Assembly (NCBI GenBank): GCA_905200945.1
Contig: CAJKMG010000019.1
Span: forward strand, 1 to 49,440
Length of the DNA: 49,440 bases
Direction of reading: 5' to 3'
Origin: an uncultured Akkermansia sp.
Lineage (GTDB): Bacteria > Verrucomicrobiota > Verrucomicrobiia > Verrucomicrobiales > Akkermansiaceae
Shown: positions 17,035 to 25,400 of the stretch, in pieces
Numbering within the stretch: the stretch's first letter is position 1
Layout: every line of letters begins with the position of its first letter
Program-made: the position numbers and the translations under genes
Notes under the pieces: model-generated
What the model was told of the DNA's origin: nothing
What the model saw: only the letters and a program-made list of their open reading frames with translations
Database searches by the model: none

Positions 17035-17841
17035 TCAACCTTTGCGGTAGTTTACAAGCGTTTCCACATATATTCCGGAGATACTGCCGCCGTCCATGGG
17101 GGTTATGTCCTTGAATGCGGGGTTGATGGGACGCAGCACGTATTCCGTTTTTCCTGTTTCCTCGTTTTTCCTGCGGATCAGTTTTTTCAGCGTAACGCCG
17201 CGCCCGTCGTTGTATTCCACGATGGTGCCCGGTTTGGGGATGGGCGGTGCGGCATGGCGCCGCATGACCACCAGGGAGCCGTCGGGGATGAGGGGTTCCA
17301 TGGATTTCCCCTCTACGCGAACTACGTATTCGTTTTTACCCAGAGGCCTTTCCATGTAAATGGTAGACGGGACGGTGTCGCTTTCCGCAAGGGAGCCTGC
17401 GGCGATGTTGCCGATTATTTGCGCACTGTATTCACGCCTGGCTCGTTCAGCATGGGACGGGAATTGCCTGACCTGGGGAAGCAAGGGGAAGTGTTTTGGC
17501 CGCAGCTGGCGTGCCTCCGCCGCTTCATCCGCCAAATCCGTCAGCCACTGGCGGAGGGGGACGCCCTTTTCAGAGGCGGCCCGTTCATATTTCCTCATGC
17601 GCTCTTCCGTGATTTCCAGCACGAGGCGATTGGTCTGGACAGGGTCGTTTTCCGGTTGAACCGTTTTGTATTGAGACATCAGGGATTGGATTTTCAACAT
17701 GGCGCTGGCGGGGAAGGGGCCGGAGGGGGAGAGCCAGTTATTCACCGTACCTTTTTCCGTACCGCATTCCATAGCAAGCCAGTCACGGTTTTTCCCAATG
17801 GCTTTCAACCAGCGTTTTACATCCCCTTTTGTCGGTGTCAT
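17035..17841 (-). CDS. phage CI/LexA-like repressor (helix-turn-helix plus S24 peptidase)
   Basis: The 268-residue protein has an XRE-like helix-turn-helix near residues 5-45 (DWLAMECGTEKGTVNNWLS), a linker with an Arc-like helix pair, and a C-terminal S24 domain with Ser in VEGKSMEPLIPDGS and Lys in GRGVTLKKL. An Ala-Gly pair in GNIAAGSLAE sits where CI and LexA proteins cut themselves. It faces a small membrane protein gene across two palindromes. The likely role is an autoregulated repressor released by DNA damage or another signal. No integrase or structural phage genes are adjacent. Confidence 0.88.
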   Translation of the reverse strand: MTPTKGDVKRWLKAIGKNRDWLAMECGTEKGTVNNWLSPSGPFPASAMLKIQSLMSQYKTVQPENDPVQTNRLVLEITEERMRKYERAASEKGVPLRQWLTDLADEAAEARQLRPKHFPLLPQVRQFPSHAERARREYSAQIIGNIAAGSLAESDTVPSTIYMERPLGKNEYVVRVEGKSMEPLIPDGSLVVMRRHAAPPIPKPGTIVEYNDGRGVTLKKLIRRKNEETGKTEYVLRPINPAFKDITPMDGGSISGIYVETLVNYRKG

Positions 17842-17853
17842 GGCTTAATGATA

Positions 17854-17866
17854 CACGATTTTCGTG
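17854..17866. promoter_or_regulatory. repressor operator 1 (palindrome)
   Basis: CACGA-TTT-TCGTG is a perfect 5+3+5 inverted repeat starting 13 bp upstream of the repressor ATG. It shares the core ACGA-N3-TCGT with the palindrome at 17916-17932. The likely ligand is the repressor at 17035-17841. Confidence 0.75.
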
Positions 17867-17915
17867 AATTGTCGATAGAAAGGATTGCATTAAATTCGTT
17901 AAATATATTGACTGA

Positions 17916-17932
17916 TTAACGAAAATCGTTAA
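17916..17932. promoter_or_regulatory. repressor operator 2 (palindrome)
   Basis: TTAACGA-AAA-TCGTTAA is a perfect 7+3+7 inverted repeat that ends 9 bp before the ATG of the divergent small gene. A related half-site TTCGTTAA lies near 17895-17902. Occupancy here would block translation or transcription start of the plus-strand gene. Confidence 0.78.
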
Positions 17933-17941
17933 AAAGGCGTT

Positions 17942-18268
17942 ATGGATTACATTCCTTTAGACCTTTCCGTAATGCAGCCGGAGCCGTTTCCGCATTCCGT
18001 GATGATGAGGTCCGACCTGCATCCCAGAAGACAGCCCTCCCGGGAAGAAAAGTGGGGCGTTTACTTCGGTTCCGTCTGCGGCACGCTGCGGGCGCTGGTT
18101 CGTCGATGCAGGGAAGAGGCGGAGCGGCGGAAGCTGGTAATGAACATTCTTTCCGTCGCCGGAGCCTGCGTTTTCGGTCTGATGGCTGTCGGCGTGTTCT
18201 GGCTGGCTGTTGAGATGGATAATTCCGCTTTGCAGGCTTCCAAGCCTTCCTGTTCCATAAAACCATAA
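17942..18268 (+). CDS. small single-pass membrane protein under the S24 repressor
   Basis: The 108-residue product has a polar N-terminal half, a basic stretch (RRCREEAERRK) and one membrane segment near residues 67-90 (MNILSVAGACVFGLMAVGVFW). The gene begins 9 bp after the palindromic operator and is divergent from the repressor, which is the position of the first repressed gene in phage-like switches. I do not recognise the family. It could be a stress-released membrane toxin or a remnant early phage gene; that is inference. Confidence 0.7.
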   Translation: MDYIPLDLSVMQPEPFPHSVMMRSDLHPRRQPSREEKWGVYFGSVCGTLRALVRRCREEAERRKLVMNILSVAGACVFGLMAVGVFWLAVEMDNSALQASKPSCSIKP

Positions 18269-18477
18269 GCCAGCCCTTGCCCAAGGGAACCGAAACGCTT
18301 TTTTCCTGTGGAGTTGTTTCCGGGAGTGGGACGGGCCGCGTTTGGTTCCCCTTGGTTTGTTTTTTCCCGGTTGAAACGCCTTGCGGACGCATGAAAGGTT
18401 TCGGCTGGAATGGCCGCCGGATTTCCGGCAGTTTTTTTATTCGCAGAACAGTTTGAACGGAATATGCGGGAGAGGGT

Positions 18478-18771
18478 ATGGGGCGTGGAGTATTGCATTA
18501 TTATGCTGGCTGCGCCGCCCGGGTTCCGGAGATGCTGTCCACCAATGCCGTTCCTGTGCGGGGAGGGCGGCTGAGCATCCAGGCAGGCAGTATGGTGTCC
18601 GCTCTTGCGGCGGGGATGATGGGCCCTGAGGCCGTATTGTTCATCATTCCGGGCCTTGTGATAATGGTCGGGAGGCTGGAGGCGGAAAATGCCGCCTGGA
18701 ATGGGGAACTTTCCTCTTCGGGATTTTTTCCGGGTAACAGATGCTCTTTCTGCGGGGAACGTGAAAAATGA
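18478..18771 (+). CDS. possible small membrane protein
   Basis: A 97-residue frame holds a hydrophobic central part (AAGMMGPEAVLFIIPGLVIMV) that could be one membrane segment. It lies 209 bp after the repressor-controlled gene on the same strand. An overlapping minus-strand frame (18501-18821) is less protein-like. No Shine-Dalgarno site or homology supports the gene, so this is a weak call. The rest of 18269-18909 shows no other coding signal. Confidence 0.3.
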   Translation: MGRGVLHYYAGCAARVPEMLSTNAVPVRGGRLSIQAGSMVSALAAGMMGPEAVLFIIPGLVIMVGRLEAENAAWNGELSSSGFFPGNRCSFCGEREK

Positions 18772-18877
18772 AGAGGTTTTTTCCGGTTTTGTCTGTTGAG
18801 AAATAATTTTATGACAGTCAATGTATATTGAATGTTAATATATTAATAATGATGAAGCAGAAAGTGCTAAAAATCTT

Positions 18878-18907
18878 TTGCATTATAGTTACTATAAGGA
18901 ATAGCCT
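18878..18907 (+). promoter_or_regulatory. MerR-type promoter with perfect operator palindrome, upstream of the DUF3737-aminotransferase operon
   Basis: TTGCAT (18878-18883) and TAGCCT (18902-18907) are separated by 18 bases, longer than the usual 17. Between them lies TTATAGTTACTATAA (18883-18897), a perfect 15-bp palindrome. MerR activators use exactly this stretched-spacer layout. The same arrangement occurs at 26602-26631, and a matching palindrome lies beside the merR gene at 29222-29236. Confidence 0.75.
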
Positions 18908-19032
18908 GAATGCAGAAAGAAGAAGGCATGGTACGCGGACGTCGTCTTTTCCCTTCTTTTTCCGGAATCCGGCCGGCGCCGTTTGAAGCGGCATATCATG
19001 AAAAACAACAGACTTTTTATCAAATCATCGCC

Positions 19033-19905
19033 ATGACCAAGAGAATGATTAAAAATGCTTCCTACGAAGGGGAACGCCCCCTGTTCGCTTCCCGCCATCT
19101 CAGGCTGGAAGACGTCATTATTTATCCGGGGGAATCAGCCCTGAAGGAATGCTCCGACATTGAAGCCGTACGGTGCGAGTTCCAGGGGAAGTATCCTTTC
19201 TGGCATAATGACGGGCTGCTGGTGGAACATTGCCTGTTCAGGGAAGACGCCCGGGCCGCCATCTGGTATTCCCGGAATCTGCATATGAAGGATACGCGCG
19301 TGGAAGCGCCCAAGATGTTCCGTGATATGGACGGGATGGTTCTGGAGAACGTCGTTTTGACGGATGCCCTGGAATGCTGCTGGCACTGCCGGAATGCGAA
19401 ACTTCGCGGCGTTCAGGCGGAGCATGGGGATTACCTGTTCATGCACGGGGAGAATATAGATGTTGACGGCTTCCGCCTGAACGGAAATTACTCTTTCCAA
19501 TATTGCAGGAATGTGGTGATACGGAATGCGGAAATCCATTCCAAGGACGCTTTCTGGAATACGGAGGACGTGACGGTGTATGATTCCGTAGTGGACGGGG
19601 AGTATCTGGGCTGGCATTCCAGGAACCTTCGTCTGGTGAATTGCCGCATTTCCGGCACGCAGGCGTTGTGCTACGCGGAAAACCTGGTTTTGGAGAATTG
19701 CACGCTCGGAGAGGATGCGGATCTCTGCTTTGAGTATTCCTCCGTGCATGCGGAAATCAAAGGGCGTGTGCACAGCGTCAAAAATCCGCGCAGCGGCCGC
19801 ATCGTCGCGGAAGAGTACGGGGAGATTATTCTGGACGAGCATTGCAAGGCTCCGGCCAATTGCTCCATTGAAACGGGAAAAAAACAATCCGGAGAAGCCG
19901 CATGA
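19033..19905 (+). CDS. DUF3737 family parallel beta-helix protein
   Basis: The 290-residue product has the DUF3737 opening IKNASYEGERPLFASRHL and GESALKECSDIEAVRCEF, followed by repeated strands ending in Asn/Asp (pectate-lyase-like beta-helix) through residue 270. An upstream in-frame ATG at 18910 adds 41 unrelated residues and lies before the start point predicted from the MerR-type promoter, so 19033 (or 19045) is preferred. DUF3737 proteins often lie next to aldo/keto reductases and MerR regulators; their reaction is not established. It overlaps the aminotransferase gene by ATGA. Confidence 0.88.
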   Translation: MTKRMIKNASYEGERPLFASRHLRLEDVIIYPGESALKECSDIEAVRCEFQGKYPFWHNDGLLVEHCLFREDARAAIWYSRNLHMKDTRVEAPKMFRDMDGMVLENVVLTDALECCWHCRNAKLRGVQAEHGDYLFMHGENIDVDGFRLNGNYSFQYCRNVVIRNAEIHSKDAFWNTEDVTVYDSVVDGEYLGWHSRNLRLVNCRISGTQALCYAENLVLENCTLGEDADLCFEYSSVHAEIKGRVHSVKNPRSGRIVAEEYGEIILDEHCKAPANCSIETGKKQSGEAA

Positions 19906-21107
19906 AGTACGATTTTGACACTGTTGTTCCGCGCCGCGGCACGAATTCCTACAAGTGGGATTCCATGCCCCGGGAGGATATTCTGCCCATGTGGGTGGCA
20001 GACATGGATTTCCGTACGGCTCCGGCGGTGACGGAAGCCATCCGGAAAAGGGCCGAGCACGGCATTTTCGGTTATACGCGGGTTCCGGATTCCTATTATG
20101 AGGCGGTCGTGAACTGGTTTGAACGCCGCCACGGCTGGAAGATTAATCCGGAATGGATGATTTATACCACGGGGGTGGTTCCCGCGCTGTCTGCCGTCAT
20201 ACGGGCCATGACGGTTCCCGGAGACAAGGTGCTGGTGCAGACGCCTGTGTATAATTGCTTTTTTTCCTCCATCCGCAATAACGGATGCGTTGCGGAAACC
20301 TGCCCTCTGAAATATGAGAACGGCAGATATGAGCTGGATGCGGATGAGCTGGAACGTAAAGCGTCCGATCCCGCCGTCAAGCTGATGCTCCTGTGCAATC
20401 CCCATAATCCCGCCGGGCGCGTCTGGACAAGGGAAGAATTGGAGGAGATGGCTGCCATTTGCCGGAGAAACGGCGTTTTCGTAGTGGCTGACGAGATTCA
20501 TTGCGAACTGACGTATCCGGGCCATCCCTATACGCCGTTCGCTTCCCTTTCAGAGGACGCCCTGCGCCATTCCGTCACCTGTATTTCCCCCAGCAAGGCG
20601 TTTAATCTGGCGGGCATTCAGATAGCCAATATCGTCGCGGCGGATGAAGAAGTCCGGAAGAGGATTGACAAGGCCATCAACATCAATGAGGTGTGTGACG
20701 TCAATTCCTTTGCCGTGGATGCCCTGGAAGCGGCTTATAACGGCGGGGAGGAATGGCTGGAGGAACTGAAGCTTTACCTTTACGGGAATTACGAGATAGT
20801 CCGCGATATGCTGGCCGAACGCCTGCCGCAGCTCCGTGTGGCGCCGCTGGAGGGGACCTACCTGGTCTGGGTAGATTGTTCCGCTCTGGGGCTTCCCTCC
20901 GCAGAGATCGTCCGCCTGCTGGAAGAGGAGGGACGGGTGCTCGTCAACGGCGGGGAAATGTATGGGGAAACGGAGGGGCGCTTCATTCGCCTGAACATCG
21001 CCTGTCCCAGGAAGCTGCTGCTTGAGGGGCTGGAGAGAATCATCCGCACGCTGTGCGGCCGCATTTCCGGAACACGAACGTGCCCGGCGTCCCCTGCACG
21101 TTCTTAA
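19902..21107 (+). CDS. MalY/PatB-type PLP aminotransferase (cystathionine beta-lyase-like)
   Basis: This 401-residue fold-type I enzyme opens with FDTVVPRRGTNSYKWD and LPMWVADMDF, hallmarks of MalY/PatB proteins. PLP residues are visible: Asp197 in VVADEIH, the Schiff-base Lys232 in SPSKAFNLAG and Arg in GRFIRLNIACPR. These enzymes cleave cystathionine or related C-S bonds with release of pyruvate and ammonia. It overlaps the DUF3737 gene by 4 bp and belongs to the MerR-controlled operon. The last 15 residues or so are unusual in sequence and may be a read-past tail. Confidence 0.92.
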   Translation: MKYDFDTVVPRRGTNSYKWDSMPREDILPMWVADMDFRTAPAVTEAIRKRAEHGIFGYTRVPDSYYEAVVNWFERRHGWKINPEWMIYTTGVVPALSAVIRAMTVPGDKVLVQTPVYNCFFSSIRNNGCVAETCPLKYENGRYELDADELERKASDPAVKLMLLCNPHNPAGRVWTREELEEMAAICRRNGVFVVADEIHCELTYPGHPYTPFASLSEDALRHSVTCISPSKAFNLAGIQIANIVAADEEVRKRIDKAININEVCDVNSFAVDALEAAYNGGEEWLEELKLYLYGNYEIVRDMLAERLPQLRVAPLEGTYLVWVDCSALGLPSAEIVRLLEEEGRVLVNGGEMYGETEGRFIRLNIACPRKLLLEGLERIIRTLCGRISGTRTCPASPARS

Positions 21108-21145
21108 CAGGTAGAACGGTTTTAATAACAAGTAATCAAGTTGGC

Positions 21146-22153
21146 ATGGGAAATAAGATGACGAGAAGAACATGGCTCCAGTCTTCCACCGCAGCCCTGG
21201 CGGGCCTGGCTTTGCCGGAGTATGCCCTGGGCGCGGTTGCGGAGAAGGGTGGAGCTTCCAGGGTCTGGATGACGAAGGAAATTTCTCCGGAGGCTCTCGT
21301 GAGGATTTACGAGGCTCTGGGGCGTCCGGCCGCGGGAAAGGTAGCTGTCAAGATCAGCACCGGGGAACCGGGCGGCCATCATTTTCTGAGTCCGGCTTTA
21401 ATCAAAGGCCTGGTGCAACGGGTGAACGGCACCATCGTGGAATGCAATACGGCTTACGGAGGCAAACGCTCACGGACGGAGGACCATTTGCAGGCTGCGA
21501 AGGATCACGGTTTTTCCGATATTGCGCGGGTGGACATCATGGACGCGGAAGGAGAGTTCACTATCCCGGTGAGGGACAGGAAGCACCTGGAATACGATAT
21601 CGTGGGGGATCATTTGAAGAATTATGATTTCATGGTCAATCTGGCCCATTTCAAAGGGCATGCCATGGGCGGCTTTGGCGGCGTGATCAAGAACCAGTCC
21701 ATCGGTGTTGCCTCGGCAGCCGGGAAGGCGTACATCCATTCCGCCGGAAAGACGCGGGATGTTTCCTCCGTGTGGAACAATCTGGCCAGTCAGGATGATT
21801 TCCTGGAGTCCATGGCGGCTTCCGCGCAGGCGGTGGCGGATTACTTCGGGGACAGAATTTTGTACATCAATGTGATGAATAATCTGTCCATTGACTGTGA
21901 TTGCGATTCCCACCCCCATGCGCCGGAAATGAAGGACATCGGTATTCTGGCCTCCCTTGATCCGGTTGCTCTTGACCAGGCCTGCCTGGATCTCGTTTAC
22001 GCCGTCAGTCCGTCCGAAGGGAATGACAACAGGCCCCTGGTGGAGCGTATTGAAAGCCGCCATGGGCGGCATACGGTAGAGTATGCCGAGAAGATAGGCC
22101 TGGGCAGCAGGAAGTATGAACTGAAAGAGCTGAAACCGCTGCAGGCCGTTTAA
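21146..22153 (+). CDS. DUF362 domain protein with Tat-like signal
   Basis: The product (335 residues) begins with a twin-Arg signal, TRRTWLQSSTAALAGLALP, so it is probably exported folded. The body fits DUF362: VAVKISTGEPGGHHFLSPALIKGL, NCTAYGGKRS-like NTAYGGKRSRTEDH, LAHFKGHAMGGFGGVIKNQSIG, and LDPVALDQACLDLVY. No ferredoxin Cys clusters are present, although a CDCD segment occurs near residue 250. The start at 21146 is chosen; ATG at 21158 just before TRRTW is also possible. The 39-bp gap to the aminotransferase supports cotranscription. Confidence 0.87.
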   Translation: MGNKMTRRTWLQSSTAALAGLALPEYALGAVAEKGGASRVWMTKEISPEALVRIYEALGRPAAGKVAVKISTGEPGGHHFLSPALIKGLVQRVNGTIVECNTAYGGKRSRTEDHLQAAKDHGFSDIARVDIMDAEGEFTIPVRDRKHLEYDIVGDHLKNYDFMVNLAHFKGHAMGGFGGVIKNQSIGVASAAGKAYIHSAGKTRDVSSVWNNLASQDDFLESMAASAQAVADYFGDRILYINVMNNLSIDCDCDSHPHAPEMKDIGILASLDPVALDQACLDLVYAVSPSEGNDNRPLVERIESRHGRHTVEYAEKIGLGSRKYELKELKPLQAV

Positions 22154-22199
22154 TCGGCAATTTCCTTTTTAGCATCAAAAAACAATAGAAAAAACTGTT

Positions 22200-23048
22200 A
22201 TGGAAAAAATCATTTTGAACAATGGCGTTACGATGCCTGTCCTGGGGTTTGGCGTTTTTCAGATTCCCGACGCTAAGGAGTGCGAACGCTGCGTGCTGGA
22301 TGCGATTGAGGTCGGCTACCGTTCTATTGATACCGCGCAGATTTACGGCAATGAGGAAGCCGTAGGCCGCGCGGCGGAGAAAAGCGGGGTTCCTCGGGAA
22401 GAGTTGTTCCTCACCACGAAGGTGTGGATTTCCAACGGCGGGTATGATAGGGCGAAGGCGTCCATTGACGAATCCCTGCGCAAGCTGCGCACGGATTATC
22501 TGGATCTGCTGCTCATCCACCAGCCTTTCAACGATTATTACGGCACTTACCGGGCCATGGAAGAAGCGAACCGGGCCGGGAAGGTCCGCGCCATCGGCGT
22601 GAGCAATTTTTATCCGGACCGCTTTGTGGATCTGGCGGAGTTCTGCGAGATCAGGCCCGCCGTCAACCAGGTGGAAACGCATGTGTTCAATCAGCAGGAA
22701 AAAGCCCGGGAAGTGATGGAAAAGTACGGTACCAGAATAGAATCCTGGGGACCTTTTGCGGAAGGCCGCAATGGATTTTTCACGAATCCGGTATTGAAGA
22801 GCATCGGCGAGAAGTACGGCAAAACCCCGGCGCAAACAGCCCTGAGGTTCCTGATTCAGCGTGGAATTATCGCCATTCCTAAAACGACCCGCCGGGAAAG
22901 GATGGTGGAGAATTTCGACGTCTTTGATTTTACTCTTTCCCAGGAAGATATGGAGGCCATCGCCAGGCTTGACCGGGGAGAGAGCCTTTTCCTGTGCCAT
23001 CAGGACCCGGAAACTGTTCAGTTCCTGATCAATTACGGGAAGCAGTAA
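22200..23048 (+). CDS. cytoplasmic aldo/keto reductase
   Basis: This 282-residue AKR has the catalytic set Asp44 (SIDTAQIYGNE), Tyr49, Lys74 (LTTKVW) and His107 (LLIHQPF), and the NADPH-binding IPKTTRRERMVEN segment. It has no signal peptide. Such enzymes reduce aldehydes and ketones, including methylglyoxal and other electrophiles. It is the fourth gene of the MerR-controlled operon, 46 bp after the DUF362 gene. The 2,5-diketo-gluconate reductase-like subfamily is the best fit; the substrate is not known. Confidence 0.94.
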   Translation: MEKIILNNGVTMPVLGFGVFQIPDAKECERCVLDAIEVGYRSIDTAQIYGNEEAVGRAAEKSGVPREELFLTTKVWISNGGYDRAKASIDESLRKLRTDYLDLLLIHQPFNDYYGTYRAMEEANRAGKVRAIGVSNFYPDRFVDLAEFCEIRPAVNQVETHVFNQQEKAREVMEKYGTRIESWGPFAEGRNGFFTNPVLKSIGEKYGKTPAQTALRFLIQRGIIAIPKTTRRERMVENFDVFDFTLSQEDMEAIARLDRGESLFLCHQDPETVQFLINYGKQ

Positions 23049-23069
23049 TCCGCATGAATTCCCAAAAAG

Positions 23070-24149
23070 ATGACACGAAGCTTGTTGAAAATATGTTGCG
23101 TGGTTTTTCCCGCCTGCTTTTGCTGTGCGGGGAGCCTGTTGGCAGAAGATAATAACACCCATACGGACAGGACGATGAACGAGAAACTGAATTTAACGCA
23201 GGAATGGGACAAAGTGTTTCCTAAAAGCGGCAAGGTAACTCACCGCAAGGTAAGCTTCCGTAACCGCTATGGAGTTACGCTGGCTGCGGATTTGTATATG
23301 CCGCGGAATGTTAACGGGAAGTTGCCGGCTATTGCCGTTTCCGGTCCTTTCGGCGCCGTGAAGGAACAATCTGCGGGCCTTTATGCCCAGACGATGGCCG
23401 AACGCGGTTTTCTGACGATCGCGTTTGATCCCTCGTATACGGGAGAAAGCGGCGGATTTCCCCGCTATGTCGCTTCCCCGGATATCAATACGGAGGATTT
23501 CTGCGCCGCCGTCGACTATCTCTCCACCCGTGATGACGTGGATTCGGAACGTATTGGAATCATTGGCATTTGCGGCTGGGGAGGCATGGCGGTCAATGCG
23601 GCGGCTATCGACACCCGCATCAAGGCGACGGTAACTTCCACGATGTACGATATGAGCCGCGTGAACGCGAACGGCTATTTTGACGCGATGGATGCCGACG
23701 CCCGTTATGAGCTTCGCAAACAACTGAATGCCCAGCGGACGGCTGATGCGAAGAGCGGTTCTTACGCCCTCGCGGGGGGCGTGCCTGATCCTCTGCCTGC
23801 GGATGCCCCCGGATTTGTGAAGGATTATTACGATTATTATAAGACGCCCCGCGGCTATCACAGGCGTTCGCTCAATTCAAATGGCGGATGGAATGTCACT
23901 TCGGCGCTTTCCTTCATCAATATGCCCCTGCTGGCGTACAGCGGTGAAATCCGCAGCGCCGTGCTCATGATTCACGGGGAAAAAGCCCATTCGCGTTATT
24001 TCAGCGAAGACGCCTTCAGGAAGTTGAAGGGGGACAACAAGGAGCTGATGATTATTCCCGGTGCAAGCCATGTGGATCTTTATGACAATCAAGCCGGTGT
24101 CATTCCTTTCGACAGAATCGGACAGTTCTTTCTGGAGCATCTGAAATAA
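23070..24149 (+). CDS. exported alpha/beta hydrolase with Cys at the nucleophile position
   Basis: The 359-residue protein has a Cys-rich signal peptide (residues 1-26) and an alpha/beta-hydrolase body of the YcjY/dienelactone-hydrolase-like group: LAADLYMPRNV, FGAVKEQSAGLYAQ, and a nucleophile elbow GICGWGG, where Cys replaces the usual Ser. The acid and His are probably in the C-terminal third (VLMIHGEKAHSRYF, GASHVDLYDN). It starts 21 bp after the AKR gene. Cys nucleophiles occur naturally in dienelactone hydrolases, so the enzyme is probably active. The substrate is unknown. Confidence 0.88.
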   Translation: MTRSLLKICCVVFPACFCCAGSLLAEDNNTHTDRTMNEKLNLTQEWDKVFPKSGKVTHRKVSFRNRYGVTLAADLYMPRNVNGKLPAIAVSGPFGAVKEQSAGLYAQTMAERGFLTIAFDPSYTGESGGFPRYVASPDINTEDFCAAVDYLSTRDDVDSERIGIIGICGWGGMAVNAAAIDTRIKATVTSTMYDMSRVNANGYFDAMDADARYELRKQLNAQRTADAKSGSYALAGGVPDPLPADAPGFVKDYYDYYKTPRGYHRRSLNSNGGWNVTSALSFINMPLLAYSGEIRSAVLMIHGEKAHSRYFSEDAFRKLKGDNKELMIIPGASHVDLYDNQAGVIPFDRIGQFFLEHLK

Positions 24150-24191
24150 GGAGGCCCCGCATCTGAATTTGGGAAAGAAAGACGGAACGTA

Positions 24192-25310
24192 ATGAAACGC
24201 AAGGATTTTTTGAAGATAACATCCGGTTTGGCCTTATCCCTGGTTTCCCGGGGATGGGCCGGGGTGGGTTCTTCTTTGCTGTCTGACGGTCCGAGGTCTT
24301 CTTCCGGGGTGCCGAAGAAGGGTTTTCTTGGGGAATCCCGGCGCCTTGGAGGCCTGGAAGTTTCCTCTATCGGGCTGGGATGCCTGCCGATGGTGGGTTA
24401 TTACGGCGGCAAGTATGATAAACAGGAGATGATTGCCCTGATACGCCGGGCTTTTGACAAAGGAGTTACTTTTTTTGATACGGCGGAAGTGTACGGGCCT
24501 TATACCAGTGAGGAATGGGTGGGGGAGGCTCTCGCCCCTGTCCGCAACCAGGTCAGGATAGGAACCAAATTCGGTTTTGGCGTGGAGGAAGGCCGTCCTT
24601 CTTCCCTGAACAGCAGGCCCGACCATATCCGGCGTGCGGTAGAAGGTTCCCTCAGGCGTTTGCGTACCGACCACATTGACCTGCTTTACCAGCACCGGGT
24701 GGACCCGGATGTCCCGATGGAGGAGGTGGCAGGTACGGTGAAGGAACTGATGCAGGAGGGAAAAGTGCTGCATTTCGGCCTGTCCGAAGCCGGCGCCCGT
24801 TCCATCAGGAGGGCTCATGCCGAGTGTCCGGTGAGCGCCGTCCAGAGCGAATACGCTATCTGGTGGAGGGAACCGGAGACGAAGATTTTTCCCACGTTGG
24901 AAGAGTTGGGCATCGGTTTTGTTCCGTATTGTCCGCTGGGGCGCGCCTTTCTGGCAGGAGCCGTCCGGGAGGACAGCCGTTTTCAAAAGCGGGACCGCCG
25001 CGCCACTTTGCCCCGGTTTACTCCGGAAGCCCTCAGATTCAACATGCCGCTGGCTGTTCTTGTCCGGGAATGGGCGGAACGCAGGGGCATGACTCCGGCC
25101 CAGTTCGCCCTGTCCTGGATGCTTTCCCGGAAACCGTGGATTGCGCCTGTTCCCGGAACAACCAATCCAGCCCATCTGGATGATTTTCTGGGAGGGGCTT
25201 CCGTCCGCCTGTCCGAACCGGAACTCAAGGAATTCGACCTTGCCTGTTCCAGAATTCCCCTGATAGGGCACCGGGCGGATCCGTTTACGGAGAGCCAGAT
25301 TGACAAGTAG
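24192..25310 (+). CDS. exported aldo/keto reductase
   Basis: The 372-residue product starts with MKRKDFLKITSGLALSLVSR, a signal-like segment. The AKR body is complete: RLGGLEVSSIGLGCL, FFDTAEVYGPYTSEE (Asp and Tyr), IGTKFGF (Lys), LLYQHRVDP (His), and PVPGTTNPAHLDD for the cofactor. It belongs to the AKR13-like group, distinct from the cytoplasmic AKR in the same operon. A reductase needing NADPH would be odd in the periplasm unless it is exported folded with cofactor, so the N-terminal segment merits a check. It lies 42 bp after the hydrolase gene. Confidence 0.9.
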   Translation: MKRKDFLKITSGLALSLVSRGWAGVGSSLLSDGPRSSSGVPKKGFLGESRRLGGLEVSSIGLGCLPMVGYYGGKYDKQEMIALIRRAFDKGVTFFDTAEVYGPYTSEEWVGEALAPVRNQVRIGTKFGFGVEEGRPSSLNSRPDHIRRAVEGSLRRLRTDHIDLLYQHRVDPDVPMEEVAGTVKELMQEGKVLHFGLSEAGARSIRRAHAECPVSAVQSEYAIWWREPETKIFPTLEELGIGFVPYCPLGRAFLAGAVREDSRFQKRDRRATLPRFTPEALRFNMPLAVLVREWAERRGMTPAQFALSWMLSRKPWIAPVPGTTNPAHLDDFLGGASVRLSEPELKEFDLACSRIPLIGHRADPFTESQIDK

Positions 25311-25400
25311 TTTTGCCGGCGCGTTTCCTTCCGTTCCGGAAAAATGCCGCGGGACTGTTTGCGGCGGAAGGATGTTAAGCTATTTTTAAGAAAGAGACAT

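Noticed and set aside
16850..17038. Minus-strand 62-residue frame overlapping the repressor stop
   Set aside because: It would need a TTG start, and it has no domain, membrane segment or ribosome site.
18501..18821. Minus-strand 106-residue frame
   Set aside because: It has Pro/Ser-rich low-complexity composition without a domain; the plus-strand frame at 18478 has at least a membrane-like segment.
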